A stretch of DNA of 64,000 bases from Acidovorax sp. DW039 (GCF_037101375.1 NZ_AP029020.1:1-64000), one strand, 5' to 3'. Shown: positions 1 through 8,278, counted from the stretch's first letter. The notes: generated by a model not told the origin, from the letters alone. Made by a program: numbers and translations.

Positions 1-693
1 ATGACTGCTCAAATCATCACGATCTTTAACCAGAAGGGTGGGGTTGGCAAGACTACGACCACCTGCCAGCTTGCAGGCACCTTCGGATACCGCGGCTTCG
101 ATGTGCTTGTAGCGGATATGGATCCTCAGGAAACCTCATCATCTTGGATAAGTAATGGGCCAGAGGGTTTTCGCTTTCCTGCGACCCTATGGGCAGGGCA
201 CAGGTACGCTAGAGAGAATATCACTGCAGAATTAGGGAAACTTTCTGCAAAATATGACTTAATATTTGTTGATTGCGCTCCGTCGGTCGATAATGCATCG
301 ACTTGGGCGTCACTTTTAGTCAGTGATCTGGCGATCATTCCAACCAAATTAAGCCCGGCAGACACATCCGCTCTGCCTGCTGCCTTACAACTAGTGAAGA
401 GTGCCCGCCAAAAATGCGGTCGAGAGTATCCAGTGAGAATTCTTGCGACAGCATTTCGCAAGCAGCGAGCAGACGAACGAGCCATGCTTGAGCAGATATC
501 AGCGAACGAGGCCTATCCTGATTTCACAGTTATGCCAATTCAGTTAGGCGATCGCGTTGCGTTCACACGCTCCATGCTCAGTGGCGCGACTGCCCACTCT
601 ATGCCCAAGCCAGGAGAAGCCGTCGCAGAGTTAGACCTACTTGCAGACCATGTATGTGAGTTACTCGGCCTGCCTACAGAGAAAGGGGAGTAA
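1..693 (+). CDS. parA: ParA-family partition ATPase
   Basis: A 230-residue P-loop ATPase that would drive plasmid segregation on the nucleoid together with the ParB protein encoded just downstream. The deviant Walker A motif KGGVGKTT lies at residues 12-19, followed by VADMDPQ (residues 37-43, Walker A') and FVDCAPS (Walker B) near residue 90. There is no N-terminal HTH extension, so it resembles the short ParA/Soj class rather than the long P1 type. The ATG is the first base of the window, so an upstream start cannot be excluded, but the MTAQIITIFNQKGG beginning is normal for the family. Only 2 nt separate its stop from the parB start. Known from the family: ATP-dependent dimerisation and nonspecific DNA binding. 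Inferred: it partitions this replicon. Confidence 0.95.
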   Translation: MTAQIITIFNQKGGVGKTTTTCQLAGTFGYRGFDVLVADMDPQETSSSWISNGPEGFRFPATLWAGHRYARENITAELGKLSAKYDLIFVDCAPSVDNASTWASLLVSDLAIIPTKLSPADTSALPAALQLVKSARQKCGREYPVRILATAFRKQRADERAMLEQISANEAYPDFTVMPIQLGDRVAFTRSMLSGATAHSMPKPGEAVAELDLLADHVCELLGLPTEKGE

Positions 694-695
694 GC

Positions 696-1796
696 ATGGC
701 CATGACACCACCAAAATTCAAAGTGGACCCAACAGCTGCAATGAAGCGACTTCAACAAAGTGCGAATGCAGCCGCAACAGATCGGTTCGCGCTTGCCAGT
801 CAAGTGATGCAGACCCAACCAACTGGCTTGACCGTAAGTCCCCCTGCGATCGATGAACCCAAACATGCCACGAGCAGCACATTTGATATCTCGCGATGTG
901 TCCCGGGATCGATCGTAAGCGTGCCGTTGCATTTGATTGATCTCAATGAGCTTGGTCCTCGACAGATCTATCAGTCCACTGAAATAGACAAGATCGCAGC
1001 AACTATTACCGAAGCCCAAGACGATGCTGCGCACGGTTATGTCAAGGACGGTAGAGTTAAGCTTATTGACGGCGGAACGCGAGTCAGGGCAGCAAAAGTT
1101 TCGGGTGTTGATCACCTAGATGTCAAATTCGAAGTGGAGCCTGAATCCACGTTGGCCCTGTACCTTCGAGCAAGAAGCTACAACGACCAAAGGTCCCAAC
1201 CCACAGCTATAGACCATGCGATAAGCCTGCGCAAACTTATCGAATCAGGTGCTGTACCAAATAACCGGGTGATTGCCGAAAAAATACCGGATCCAAACGG
1301 TAGGCCAATGTCCGAATCGCAGGTCAGCATGTATATGCGCATCAGCCGGATGCCTGATCGGGTGTTACAGCGCATGTCTGAAACGCCTTCGACGGCTGCG
1401 TTCACAATTTTGTATGCGGTCAGTGAACTCTTCGAAAAGATCCCTGATAGAGGTCAAGCCGAAGACACAGCGCTCTCGATCATCGATGACATTCGTCAGA
1501 AGGATCTTTCTAAGCAGCAAGTGATTGGACTTGTTCGCTCCAAACTTGAGGGTACCAAGCACCGCGAACGAAGCAGCCAACAATCACTAACGATTGGCTC
1601 ATATGAAGGTGTAGTGAAGATCTTTGCAAAAAGAGGTCATCTTGAGCTGTCCATGAAGAACCTCCCGCCAGATCAGTTGCCTGAGCTGCAACGTGCACTG
1701 ATAACAAGAGTTGAGGACTTCTTCAAAGAGCAACAAGCCAAAAGCACTTCTTCAGCGCTAGAGACTGAAAAGGAAGATTCCAGTCAAACACTTTGA
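696..1796 (+). CDS. parB: ParB/Spo0J-family partition protein
   Basis: A 366-residue centromere-binding protein, partner of the upstream ParA. The ParB N-terminal domain spans roughly residues 65-160 and contains the IDGGTRVRAAK segment, equivalent to the arginine-rich CTP-binding patch of ParB proteins (GxRR type, here less canonical). A central HTH region follows (about residues 175-290, including SESQVSMYMRIS), and a charged, Gln/Ser-rich C-terminus probably carries the dimerisation domain. The ATG at 696 has a good ribosome site (AGGGGAG) inside the end of parA, so the two are cotranscribed and coupled. No separate classical parS palindrome was found; the repeat array immediately downstream could be its centromere, the Rep-binding iterons, or both. 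Confidence 0.9.
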   Translation: MAMTPPKFKVDPTAAMKRLQQSANAAATDRFALASQVMQTQPTGLTVSPPAIDEPKHATSSTFDISRCVPGSIVSVPLHLIDLNELGPRQIYQSTEIDKIAATITEAQDDAAHGYVKDGRVKLIDGGTRVRAAKVSGVDHLDVKFEVEPESTLALYLRARSYNDQRSQPTAIDHAISLRKLIESGAVPNNRVIAEKIPDPNGRPMSESQVSMYMRISRMPDRVLQRMSETPSTAAFTILYAVSELFEKIPDRGQAEDTALSIIDDIRQKDLSKQQVIGLVRSKLEGTKHRERSSQQSLTIGSYEGVVKIFAKRGHLELSMKNLPPDQLPELQRALITRVEDFFKEQQAKSTSSALETEKEDSSQTL

Positions 1797-1807
1797 AGCC
1801 TTGCCCA

Positions 1808-2681
1808 CATCCCATAGATGTAGCCCAAAGCTGCCTAACGAAATCCGCACTCGATTTTCTTTGCCGAAATTGAGTGTAGGCACTTACAAACAACCCAAAG
1901 GTCTAAGTTTATGGGAGTGATTGCAGCACAATCACGCAGCAAATACTGGTTCAGGACGCACCTCAAAGGACCCTAAAAATGGGATCGCTCATGGTACACA
2001 GGCTAACCAAGCCAGTTATCCACAGCCAGATAGCAGATCCAGACGCCAGAACATCCCATAAACAGGGGCCTATGTGAAATGAATCATCCCATGACTAGGG
2101 CCCAATCCAGTGGACAAACATATGGGCTGCACGAGTCATAAGTTCATGACTCCCATAAGTAGGGACCTTACGAACGGTAACTGACGGCTAAGCCATCCCA
2201 CAGATGGGGTCCAGCAAAGGATCAAAACCCAGATCCCATATCTGTAGCCCTGCAGATGCAAAGGTGCCTTGTATCCCATATCTGGTGACCTAGCTCAGAG
2301 GAGGATCGATGGAAGTGCATGGGGGGTTACAAGTCACGCCCCATAAACATCGACCTAAAGATCACCAGAACCCGGCTTAAATCCCATAAACGTGGACCTA
2401 TTGCCGCAATAGATCAGCCTACGTAAGCATCCCATAATCGTAGACGTTATGGCACTCAAGTACTGGTTTGGATGATCCCATAAACAGTGCCCGAAGAAGC
2501 CACTAGCGTGGGCGAAACCTAAAGCACGATCCCATAAACAGTGACGTTAAGACAGATCCCACAGCATTAGCCCTAGCTCCCCAATTCCAGTGACCTAGTA
2601 TCCCAGTAGTAGTGACCAACGTCCCACAACCACAGCCCAGTCATCCCAAATCTGGGGACCTTTGAGCCCATAGACATAGCC
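1808..2681 (+). repeat. Array of about 19 degenerate 19-20 bp iteron-like repeats (candidate origin/centromere)
   Basis: About 870 bp without a gene, filled with variants of ATCCCATAAACNGTGRCCT. Direct copies start near 1808, 2052, 2085, 2149, 2194, 2232, 2271, 2337, 2381, 2429, 2474, 2529, 2555, 2599, 2620, 2642 and 2664. Inverted copies lie at about 1899-1918 and 1968-1985, and a weak one near 2112. The TCCCA core is nearly constant and the RCCT/GCCC end is next best conserved; the centre varies. Spacing is irregular (33-66 bp) except for the last copies, which are 21-22 bp apart, i.e. two helical turns. Position between parAB and a Rep_3 gene argues for Rep-binding iterons, a ParB centromere, or a shared site. 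Confidence 0.85.
2016..2024 (+). promoter_or_regulatory. Perfect DnaA box
   Basis: TTATCCACA matches the DnaA consensus exactly. It lies inside the repeat field and upstream of the rep gene, as expected for a DnaA-assisted theta origin. Confidence 0.75.
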
Positions 2682-2699
2682 GATACTGCTCGCTAGCCC

Positions 2700-2838
2700 T
2701 TGTTCCATCGGCCTTTGGTGCTCCTAAATGTAATAAAGAAGGAAAGTGTTCTACTAAACAAAAAACTCATAAAAATACACTGGGCGCTGAAAGATAGGTC
2801 TATGAAAACAAAAGCTGTTTAGACCATAGAATGGTGGG
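2700..2838 (+). promoter_or_regulatory. AT-rich rep upstream region with inverted repeat (candidate unwinding element/rep operator)
   Basis: The 140 bp between the last repeat and rep is clearly AT-rich, especially 2725-2780. It carries the inverted repeat GGTCTA (2797-2802) and TAGACC (2820-2825), ending 13 bp before the rep ATG. The arm TAGACC resembles the GGACCT end of the repeats. In several Rep_3 plasmids the autoregulatory operator shares half-sites with the iterons, so rep autoregulation is a reasonable inference. No convincing -35/-10 pair was assigned. Confidence 0.5.
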
Positions 2839-4149
2839 ATGCCACGCAAGAAGACTAGCGACGAACAAACACAGATAGCCCTGTTTCAGGCAGCTGAGGC
2901 ACCGAATGCTTTCCGCAAGCCAGTCCAGGTCATCCATAGCAAACCTAAGACATCGTTGTCGCTTCTCCATCGCAAGCTCGCAAACGCATGGCTAAAAAAT
3001 GCGTCAGATACGCCGTCCGACGACGGTTGGTGGACCATACACACTGCGACGATGGCTGGTGACATTGGCTTCGACTCGAATAACCGTGCCTACCTCATAG
3101 ACTCAGCTAGGGCGTTGATGGGCATCATCTTTGAGTGGGATGTGATTGCACCAGAAGGCAAACGAAAGCTTTGGAAGGCATCAGTACTGTTTCCCGAGGT
3201 AGAGATAAGGCCGGATACCATTCGGTACCAAATCAGTCGTCCTCTCAGGGAACAAGTACTCACACCAGAGATGTACGCAATGATCGACCTGAACGTACTG
3301 AAACGATTCAGACGAGCATCGAGCCTTGCTCTGTACGAACACTGCCTACGATTTGAAAAGATCCACAGAACTGCCGAAGTGGAGTGGCAGCTCTTGAGAG
3401 ACATGCTGATGGGCGAGTCAGCAGATGCGAAATCGTATCAAGAATATAAAGTATTCAAGGATAAAGTTCTCAAAGTCGCAATCGCAGAAGTTAATGCTCT
3501 ATCTGACATTGAGATTGCACTTGTTGAAAAGAAACTTGGACGTAGAGTGCAAACACTTGCCTTTACAGTAAAAAAAGAAAGAGAGCAGCTTCCAGAACAA
3601 CCCGATCACGAAGATAGCGTGCTGGATATTGGAGAAATGGTAAAGATAGGAATACTCCAATCAGAAGCAAGGCAACTGGTCAGGAAGTACACGCATCAAC
3701 AAATCGTATCGGCAGTCGCCTATACCAAAAAGCGCTTAGCAGACAAGAAGTCTGCAAAAATCGAAAATCCGGCGGCCTATCTCAGAAAGGCATTAGCAAA
3801 TGGATGGGCGATAGTCGAAAACATCGAGACCAATTCCAGCAGCCCCAAGCCAAGCCATCAAGAGAAGAAGCCAGATTTATTAGAGATGTACAAGGTAGAG
3901 CTCATACGGGAGGCGGAAGAGTACTTCAAAGAGTTAAATTCAGCAGATCAAGGAGAACTCGTCTCTGAGTACAACGCGACAGACGTTTCTCCCGCCCTAA
4001 AAGTCAAACGAAGTAAGCCTGGCAGGGCAGTCCGAACTGAGTTTTTTAAGTGGCTCGCCCAAAAAACATGGGGGGAACCAAAGCCGGAAGATTTACTTCA
4101 GTATGCTCAAAAGCTTCTCCAAGCCTCTAACGGAGGCAGTAAAGCATAA
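2839..4149 (+). CDS. Rep_3-family replication initiation protein
   Basis: A 436-residue plasmid initiator. The first winged-helix domain covers roughly residues 40-150 (LSLLHRKLANAWL onward). The second carries the typical Rep_3 stretch SSLALYEHCLRF, then FKDKVLKVAIAEVN and KKLGRRVQTLAFTV at about residues 160-245. A lysine-rich C-terminal extension of about 190 residues makes it longer than minimal Rep_3 proteins (230-330 residues). Known of the family: dimers repress rep, and monomers bind iterons and open the origin with DnaA. The upstream repeats, DnaA box and AT-rich stretch fit this. Base composition is lower in GC than the accessory genes, like parAB. The start is the ATG after GGTGGG. 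Confidence 0.9.
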   Translation: MPRKKTSDEQTQIALFQAAEAPNAFRKPVQVIHSKPKTSLSLLHRKLANAWLKNASDTPSDDGWWTIHTATMAGDIGFDSNNRAYLIDSARALMGIIFEWDVIAPEGKRKLWKASVLFPEVEIRPDTIRYQISRPLREQVLTPEMYAMIDLNVLKRFRRASSLALYEHCLRFEKIHRTAEVEWQLLRDMLMGESADAKSYQEYKVFKDKVLKVAIAEVNALSDIEIALVEKKLGRRVQTLAFTVKKEREQLPEQPDHEDSVLDIGEMVKIGILQSEARQLVRKYTHQQIVSAVAYTKKRLADKKSAKIENPAAYLRKALANGWAIVENIETNSSSPKPSHQEKKPDLLEMYKVELIREAEEYFKELNSADQGELVSEYNATDVSPALKVKRSKPGRAVRTEFFKWLAQKTWGEPKPEDLLQYAQKLLQASNGGSKA

Positions 4150-4600
4150 ACAACCAGGGAAATAACTTCCGGCACGGCAAACTTACGGAGATAAAAAGTG
4201 AATTTCCTCGAAATACGTCGTATATTTATGAATAGTGTTCGTGTTTATTTTGCACCGTTAACGGGTGCATATAAGGGAATCCGGGATGAAATTCGGCGCA
4301 CGGATCCTTGGAGAGGCAGATAACTATTGGCTGTTGAGAATCGATCTGAAATGCGTGAAGAGATGCAATGCATAAGCAGAATCAGCATTCGATGAGTACT
4401 CATAAACGCACAACAGGCCAGGATGTAGTCGCACTGCCTTGACAAGCCTGGTGATCCGGTGCGCAGTGGCAGCTGCCGAACAGTTGGGGCATTACTGCAG
4501 ATAGGTAGCACAGGCAGCCCTTGTTCAGTCTGCATGAGTGAGATAGAGGTTTCTAATTTGAAGGTGGCCAAATCAGCGCCCCTTTGAAACCCGAGGCCCT
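4150..4600. other. Intergenic stretch without recognised gene
   Basis: No convincing gene in 450 bp. An inverted repeat, TGCACC and GGTGCA, flanks GTTAACG at 4251-4269 and could form a small hairpin about 100 bp after rep. A minus-strand open frame covers most of the stretch but has no recognisable family and no good start, and is not called. Confidence 0.5.
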
Positions 4601-5190
4601 GTGTTTTTCTTGTGTCGAACCGCACTTGTCCTTGCGCTGGCTTTGTCTATTTCTTTTTACGCCCTGGCCAGTGACCACGTCAGTAATCAAGCGCCGCTGA
4701 AGGTTCCTCACCCCACGAGCTTTTCTGAATGCCGTCCGTTTTTTGCAGTCTGGCGCACACCGGTGGTACCTGAAAGATCAGTATTGCGTGAGCTTTGCTA
4801 GGCAGCGTTTGCGCTCATACACAGTGAGGAGACAAAGACGCCTGTCTATGTCGCCAAGATGCTCAGCCGTAAGAGTCTTGAAGATGCACACGAGCGAGGA
4901 GCCGACAAGTCCTTTGTGGATGCGCGGCTGACTGCGATGCAGCGTGCCGAGCTCCGCGACTACAGCATTCGGGATATTCGAGAGGGCATATGCGCCAGCT
5001 GGCGATATGTCTACCCCAACGTCCATGGCGCAGAGTTATTTTGGCAAATATGCGTTCCCTGGAACGCAGAACAAAACGGTGGTTTCTGGGCAAGGATTGA
5101 AAAAGACGCGCACAGGTACGTTTTGCTTGCCAGCGGTCATGTGTAAGTGATCACGGGGCCGGTGTCTGAGCCCGATGCTCCTAAGATTGA
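4601..5190 (+). pseudogene. Decayed DNA/RNA non-specific endonuclease (NUC1/EndoG-like)
   Basis: Remnant of a secreted nuclease. From a GTG at 4601 a signal peptide (LVLALALSISFYALA) leads into ECRPFF, TPVVPERSVLRELC, then an in-frame TAG at 4799-4801. The same frame continues with AAFALIHSEETKTPVYVAKM and ends RAELRDYS. The frame then breaks around the active site: RGHM can be read in one frame near 4980, and APAGDMSTPTSMAQ in another. It returns to GGFWARIEKDAHRY and, after a further stop near 5146, VITGPV. In intact relatives the motif is DRGHMAPAGDM; here the Asp is lost and the His region is out of frame. Several independent lesions show an old pseudogene. Confidence 0.8.
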
Positions 5191-5497
5191 ATCACGACAC
5201 ATGCAAGAACTCAAAGAGCGCGCTTTCTCTGGCCTCACATGCTATGTGATCACACGGCATGGCGTACACGGCTGGAAAGTAATCTCCCACCAACGACTCT
5301 GACTGGCTTTGGGTGGTCCGGATTTCGCCGTCTCGCATTGCAAAGAAGACCCTTGCCCCACTTTGAAGCTGGAGAATTGTGGGACGAGATGCACATCGCG
5401 GAGGATGTTTGGCTCGTACTCACTCAGGTTCAGCGACGAATGCATCTACCTGTTGAAGTCACGCACTGGCAGCAAAATGTTGGCTGAAATGGAGTGA
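5191..5497 (+). pseudogene. Unrecognised broken coding remnant
   Basis: After the nuclease remnant the sequence still reads as protein in pieces: HMQELKERAFSGLTCYVITR in one frame up to a stop near 5300, then GGPDFAVSHCKEDPCPTLKL in another frame running from about 5309 to a stop at 5497. The Cys-containing second piece looks like real coding sequence, but no family is recognised. It may be the tail of the nuclease gene or a separate small gene joined by a frameshift. It ends 27 bp before the next gene. Confidence is low. Confidence 0.35.
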
Positions 5498-5524
5498 GCG
5501 TCAAAAGCCCACAGGGGGAAATAC

Positions 5525-6325
5525 ATGAAACGAAAAATCGCCAGCAAGTTCCTAAGTTGTTGCCTATTGGCGCAGGTGTTTCAGCTAGCGCAAGCTGAGG
5601 ATGTACCAAAGTACTTGCAGCTGGCCCGTGACTTCGTGGCCAACACTAAACCAGAGAACAACACCTACTCACTTGGTAAAAGCATGACCCGAATGCCGGG
5701 TGATCTTTTCGCGAGCAGCTACGTGGTTTCAGCAGACTGCTCCGGATTCGTGGGAGAGATGTTCAGGCGTGCTGACTCCACGACATTGAATAACCTGACC
5801 ACTCAGAAATTTAAGAATCGCCACAGCATTCACGACTGGTACCGCAGCATCAAGCAGGAAGAGGCTTTCATCCGAATCACCAAGGTAACCGACCTCCAGC
5901 CTGGGGATGTTGCTGCATGGCTTTACAAGGGCTCCGGCCAACACCACACGCCAGGGCACATGCTGTTTCTAGATTCCGTCCCGGTCAAGATCAAGCCCCG
6001 CAAGCCCATGGCTGAGGGGCTGGACCAGTACGAGTTCGCATTGATCGACACGTCACAGGAAGCCAAGAGTCGCGACGACACCCGTTTTGTCAGCGACGAG
6101 GCGCTGCGGGATGAGAACGAAGCCAAAGGCAAAGAACGAGGCACGGTAGCCAGCCCCAACTACAAAGGCGTGGGTCGGGGCCATATGCGCTTCTATGCCG
6201 ACGGCGAAGGCAACCTTAAGGGCGCGGCATTCAGTTTTCCCAAAGCCAAGTTTCACAGCGTGGACAACGACTGGGACATCGTTGTGGGTCGCCCCCGCAG
6301 AGTCGCCATCGGCACGAAGGGCTGA
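5525..6325 (+). CDS. Secreted NlpC/P60-like cysteine peptidase/amidase
   Basis: A 266-residue exported protein with a Sec signal peptide (cleavage after AQA, about residue 24). The core has the papain-like NlpC/P60/CHAP layout: catalytic Cys72 in ADCSGF, the LQPGDVAAW strand (residues 124-132) and His145 in PGHMLFLD. Such enzymes cleave peptidoglycan stem peptides or related amide bonds in the periplasm. The charged C-terminal part (residues 175-266) is not a known cell-wall-binding repeat. The ATG follows a strong ribosome site (AGGGGGAA). A second exported-protein frame starts 3 nt after its stop, so it was once first in a two-gene unit. The exact substrate cannot be told. Confidence 0.7.
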   Translation: MKRKIASKFLSCCLLAQVFQLAQAEDVPKYLQLARDFVANTKPENNTYSLGKSMTRMPGDLFASSYVVSADCSGFVGEMFRRADSTTLNNLTTQKFKNRHSIHDWYRSIKQEEAFIRITKVTDLQPGDVAAWLYKGSGQHHTPGHMLFLDSVPVKIKPRKPMAEGLDQYEFALIDTSQEAKSRDDTRFVSDEALRDENEAKGKERGTVASPNYKGVGRGHMRFYADGEGNLKGAAFSFPKAKFHSVDNDWDIVVGRPRRVAIGTKG

Positions 6326-6327
6326 AT

Positions 6328-6549
6328 ATGCGTCGATCACTAGGGGCGCTGAGCTTGGGACTGGTTTGCGTATCGTTGTCCTTCACGCTGAATGCGCAGA
6401 CCTGCCCCGGCAAATAATGGGACACGTCACCACCCACCGTATCTGACGGGAATTCCGGTAAGCTGTCCGAGTTGTAGGCCCTGCTCAATACCTTGAACAC
6501 CACCGCCCTGGTCGGTGGCGCATCGGGATCGGTATACATCCCGCCACCT
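6328..6549 (+). pseudogene. Broken small exported protein
   Basis: Starting 3 nt after the NlpC-like gene, an ATG opens a clear signal peptide (SLGALSLGLVCVSLSFTLNA, then QTCPGK) that stops at a TAA (6415-6417). The same frame goes on as WDTSPPTVSDGNSGKLSEL to a TAG (6475-6477), then ALLNTLNTTALVGGASG. Two nonsense codons in an otherwise protein-like frame suggest a dead gene for a small secreted or surface protein. The family is unrecognised, and the 3' limit is uncertain because an IS relic begins soon after. Confidence 0.5.
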
Positions 6550-6662
6550 CGCTCTCCGGCGTGCCGCAGGCACGTCACTTCTTCCTCTCTTCCATCTGAT
6601 CGAATGGAAGCATGCACGGATGCATTCTTGAGCGGTTACCCAGTAGTAAGTAAGCCACTCAG

Positions 6663-6788
6663 ATGGCGAAGCACAGTTCCTCTTGGTTTAACCACCACCG
6701 CCTAATGGAGCCCATCGGCCACATGTCGCCCACAGAGGATGAGGCAAACTACTATCGGCAACTCGTCAGTCAGGCCGTATCTGTCTGA
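6663..6788 (+). pseudogene. 3' end of an IS3-family transposase (relic)
   Basis: The frame from 6663 gives SSSWFNHHRLMEPIGHMSP and EDEANYYRQL before a TGA. This is the characteristic C-terminus of IS3-family OrfB (WFNH-RLLEPIG, then YYRQ). The upstream part is gone. The matching element end is found beyond the nested IS150-group element, at 8262-8278 (AAACCCGGGGCGATTCA). Confidence 0.75.
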
Positions 6789-6856
6789 GTTAGACCAACA
6801 GGCCTCCGCAGAAACTGAACTGCCCCCCAGAAGTTGGACAAACTTCAAGGGGTTAC

Positions 6857-7375
6857 ATGAAGAAGTACAAAACGGAGTTCAAGCTGGAAGTGGTCCAAAG
6901 CTTCTTGGCTGGCGAAGGCGGCGGGAAGCTTTTGGCTCGGCGGTGGTCGGTGCCTGAGGAGAAGATCCGCACTTGGGTGAGCCACTACCGCCTGCACGGC
7001 ATAGACGGATTGCGCCCCAAGCGCAGCACGTACAGTGCGCAGTTCAAACTGCAGGTACTGTCCCATCAGGATCGCGAACAGCTCTCCAGTCGCCAGGTCG
7101 CGGCGATCTATGACATCCGCAATCCCAACCAAGTCGTGGTCTGGCGACGCAATCTCGATCAAGGCCGCCTGCAGGCTATCGCGAACGAGAAAGAAGAGCG
7201 TCCCAATATGAAGCTGGAAGGACGCTGCGCAGCGCCGTCGAACAAGGTTGCCGCCGACGCAGTGCAAAGCCTAAAAGAAGAGAACGAACGACTGCGCGCC
7301 GAGGTCGCGTACCTAAAAAAATTGCAGGCCTTGATTCGGTCGAAGAGATCAGCTGCGCCGACAAAGCGCAGCTGA
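6857..7375 (+). CDS. IS150-group transposase OrfA
   Basis: A 172-residue protein with two successive HTH domains (KYKTEFKLEVVQSFLAGEGG near the start and YSAQFKLQVLSHQDREQLSS at about residues 57-76), then a leucine-zipper-like helix ending LKEENERLRAEVAYLKKL. This is the DNA-binding subunit that recognises the inverted repeats. An A7 run at 7315-7321 lies just before the stop. A -1 slip there would join OrfA to OrfB through KKIAGLDSVEE, making the OrfAB transposase, as known for IS150 and IS3. Confidence 0.85.
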   Translation: MKKYKTEFKLEVVQSFLAGEGGGKLLARRWSVPEEKIRTWVSHYRLHGIDGLRPKRSTYSAQFKLQVLSHQDREQLSSRQVAAIYDIRNPNQVVVWRRNLDQGRLQAIANEKEERPNMKLEGRCAAPSNKVAADAVQSLKEENERLRAEVAYLKKLQALIRSKRSAAPTKRS

Positions 7376-7383
7376 TTGCCGGG

Positions 7384-8220
7384 TTGAGGCATCACCATAA
7401 ATTGGCATACCTGTTGCAGGTCGCAGGCCTGCCACGCAGCACGTTCTACTACCAATGCCAGGCGAGCCAGCGCGCCGACCAGCAAAGCGCCTTGGAGGCC
7501 AGGATCCGCACTGTCTATGACGAGCACAAAGGACGCTACGGCTACAGACGGATCACGGCCGCGTTGTGCAATGGGGTGGCGGAACCGGTCAACCACAAGT
7601 GCGTGCAGCGTCTGATGCAAAAGATGGGGCTACGTCTACGTGCGTTGATCCGGGCGAAGAAGCGCTCCTGGCATGTCCCGGGCACGAGCGATGCGCACGT
7701 ACCCAACGTTCTGCAGCGCGACTTCTGCGCGACCGCGCCAAACCAGAAATGGGCGACCGATGTCACCGAGTTCAATGTAAGCGGCCAAAAGCTCTACCTG
7801 TCGGCCTGCATGGACCTGTACAACGGCGAGATCGTCGCGTACCGCATGGCAAGGCGGCCGGTCTTCGAGATGGTTTCCAGCATGCTTGAGGCCGCGCTCT
7901 CGCGGACGAATTGCGTCGCAGGCCTAATCGTGCATTCCGACCAAGGTTGGCACTATAAGATGCAGCCCTACCGGGCGATGCTCGTGCGACGCGGAGTCAA
8001 GCAAAACATGAGCCGCAAGGGAAACTGCTTCGACAACGCGGCGATTGAAAGCTTCTTCGGCACCCTGAAAGCCGAGTATTTCCATCTCGAAAGGCCCGAT
8101 AGCATTGATGCGCTCGAAGCGGGAGTGCATGATTACGTCCACTATTACAACCACGAGCGCATCAAGCTCAGGCTTCAGGGGCTCAGTCCGGTGGGATACC
8201 GGCTGAGAAACACCGCCTGA
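7384..8220 (+). CDS. IS150-group transposase OrfB (DDE integrase domain)
   Basis: The rve-type catalytic part, 278 residues counted from a TTG at 7384; the frame is open back to the A7 slippery tract at 7315-7321, so the functional product is probably the OrfAB fusion. HTH_21 region RIRTVYDEHKGRYGYRRI, then the DDE residues: Asp in WATDVTEF, Asp in VHSDQGWHY and Glu in IESFFGTLKAE. It ends with the usual YNHERIKLRLQGLSPVGYR. All catalytic residues are present and no stop interrupts it, so the element may still be active. Confidence 0.85.
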   Translation: MRHHHKLAYLLQVAGLPRSTFYYQCQASQRADQQSALEARIRTVYDEHKGRYGYRRITAALCNGVAEPVNHKCVQRLMQKMGLRLRALIRAKKRSWHVPGTSDAHVPNVLQRDFCATAPNQKWATDVTEFNVSGQKLYLSACMDLYNGEIVAYRMARRPVFEMVSSMLEAALSRTNCVAGLIVHSDQGWHYKMQPYRAMLVRRGVKQNMSRKGNCFDNAAIESFFGTLKAEYFHLERPDSIDALEAGVHDYVHYYNHERIKLRLQGLSPVGYRLRNTA

Positions 8221-8261
8221 TCGGCGGCAAGGCAACCGTCCAACTTCTGGGGGTCAGTTCA

Positions 8262-8278
8262 AAACCCGGGGCGATTCA
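8262..8278. mobile_element. Terminal remnant of the older IS3-family element
   Basis: AAACCCGGGGCGATTCA is nearly the same as the outer end of the other IS3 relic at 16553-16572 (read on the opposite strand). It is the continuation of the transposase tail at 6663-6788, displaced by the nested IS150-group insertion. Confidence 0.65.

Larger units (their letters stand above)
6816..8261 (+). mobile_element. Intact IS3-family element, IS150 group (1446 bp)
   Basis: Left end TGAACTGCCCCCCAGAAGTT and, reading inward from the other end, TGAACTGACCCCCAGAAGTT form near-perfect terminal inverted repeats of about 24 bp. A 4-bp target duplication AAAC is present at 6812-6815 and 8262-8265. The element carries orfA and orfB with a slippery A7 tract. 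It has inserted into the terminal part of an older IS3-family element whose pieces lie on both sides. Confidence 0.9.

Noticed and set aside
1808-2681. Possible CRISPR array in the repeat field
   Set aside because: Repeats are only 19-20 bp, degenerate, irregularly spaced and partly inverted, with no cas genes; they fit iterons or centromere sites.
4251-4269. Terminator after rep
   Set aside because: The inverted repeat is short, about 100 bp after the stop, and lacks a T-tract.
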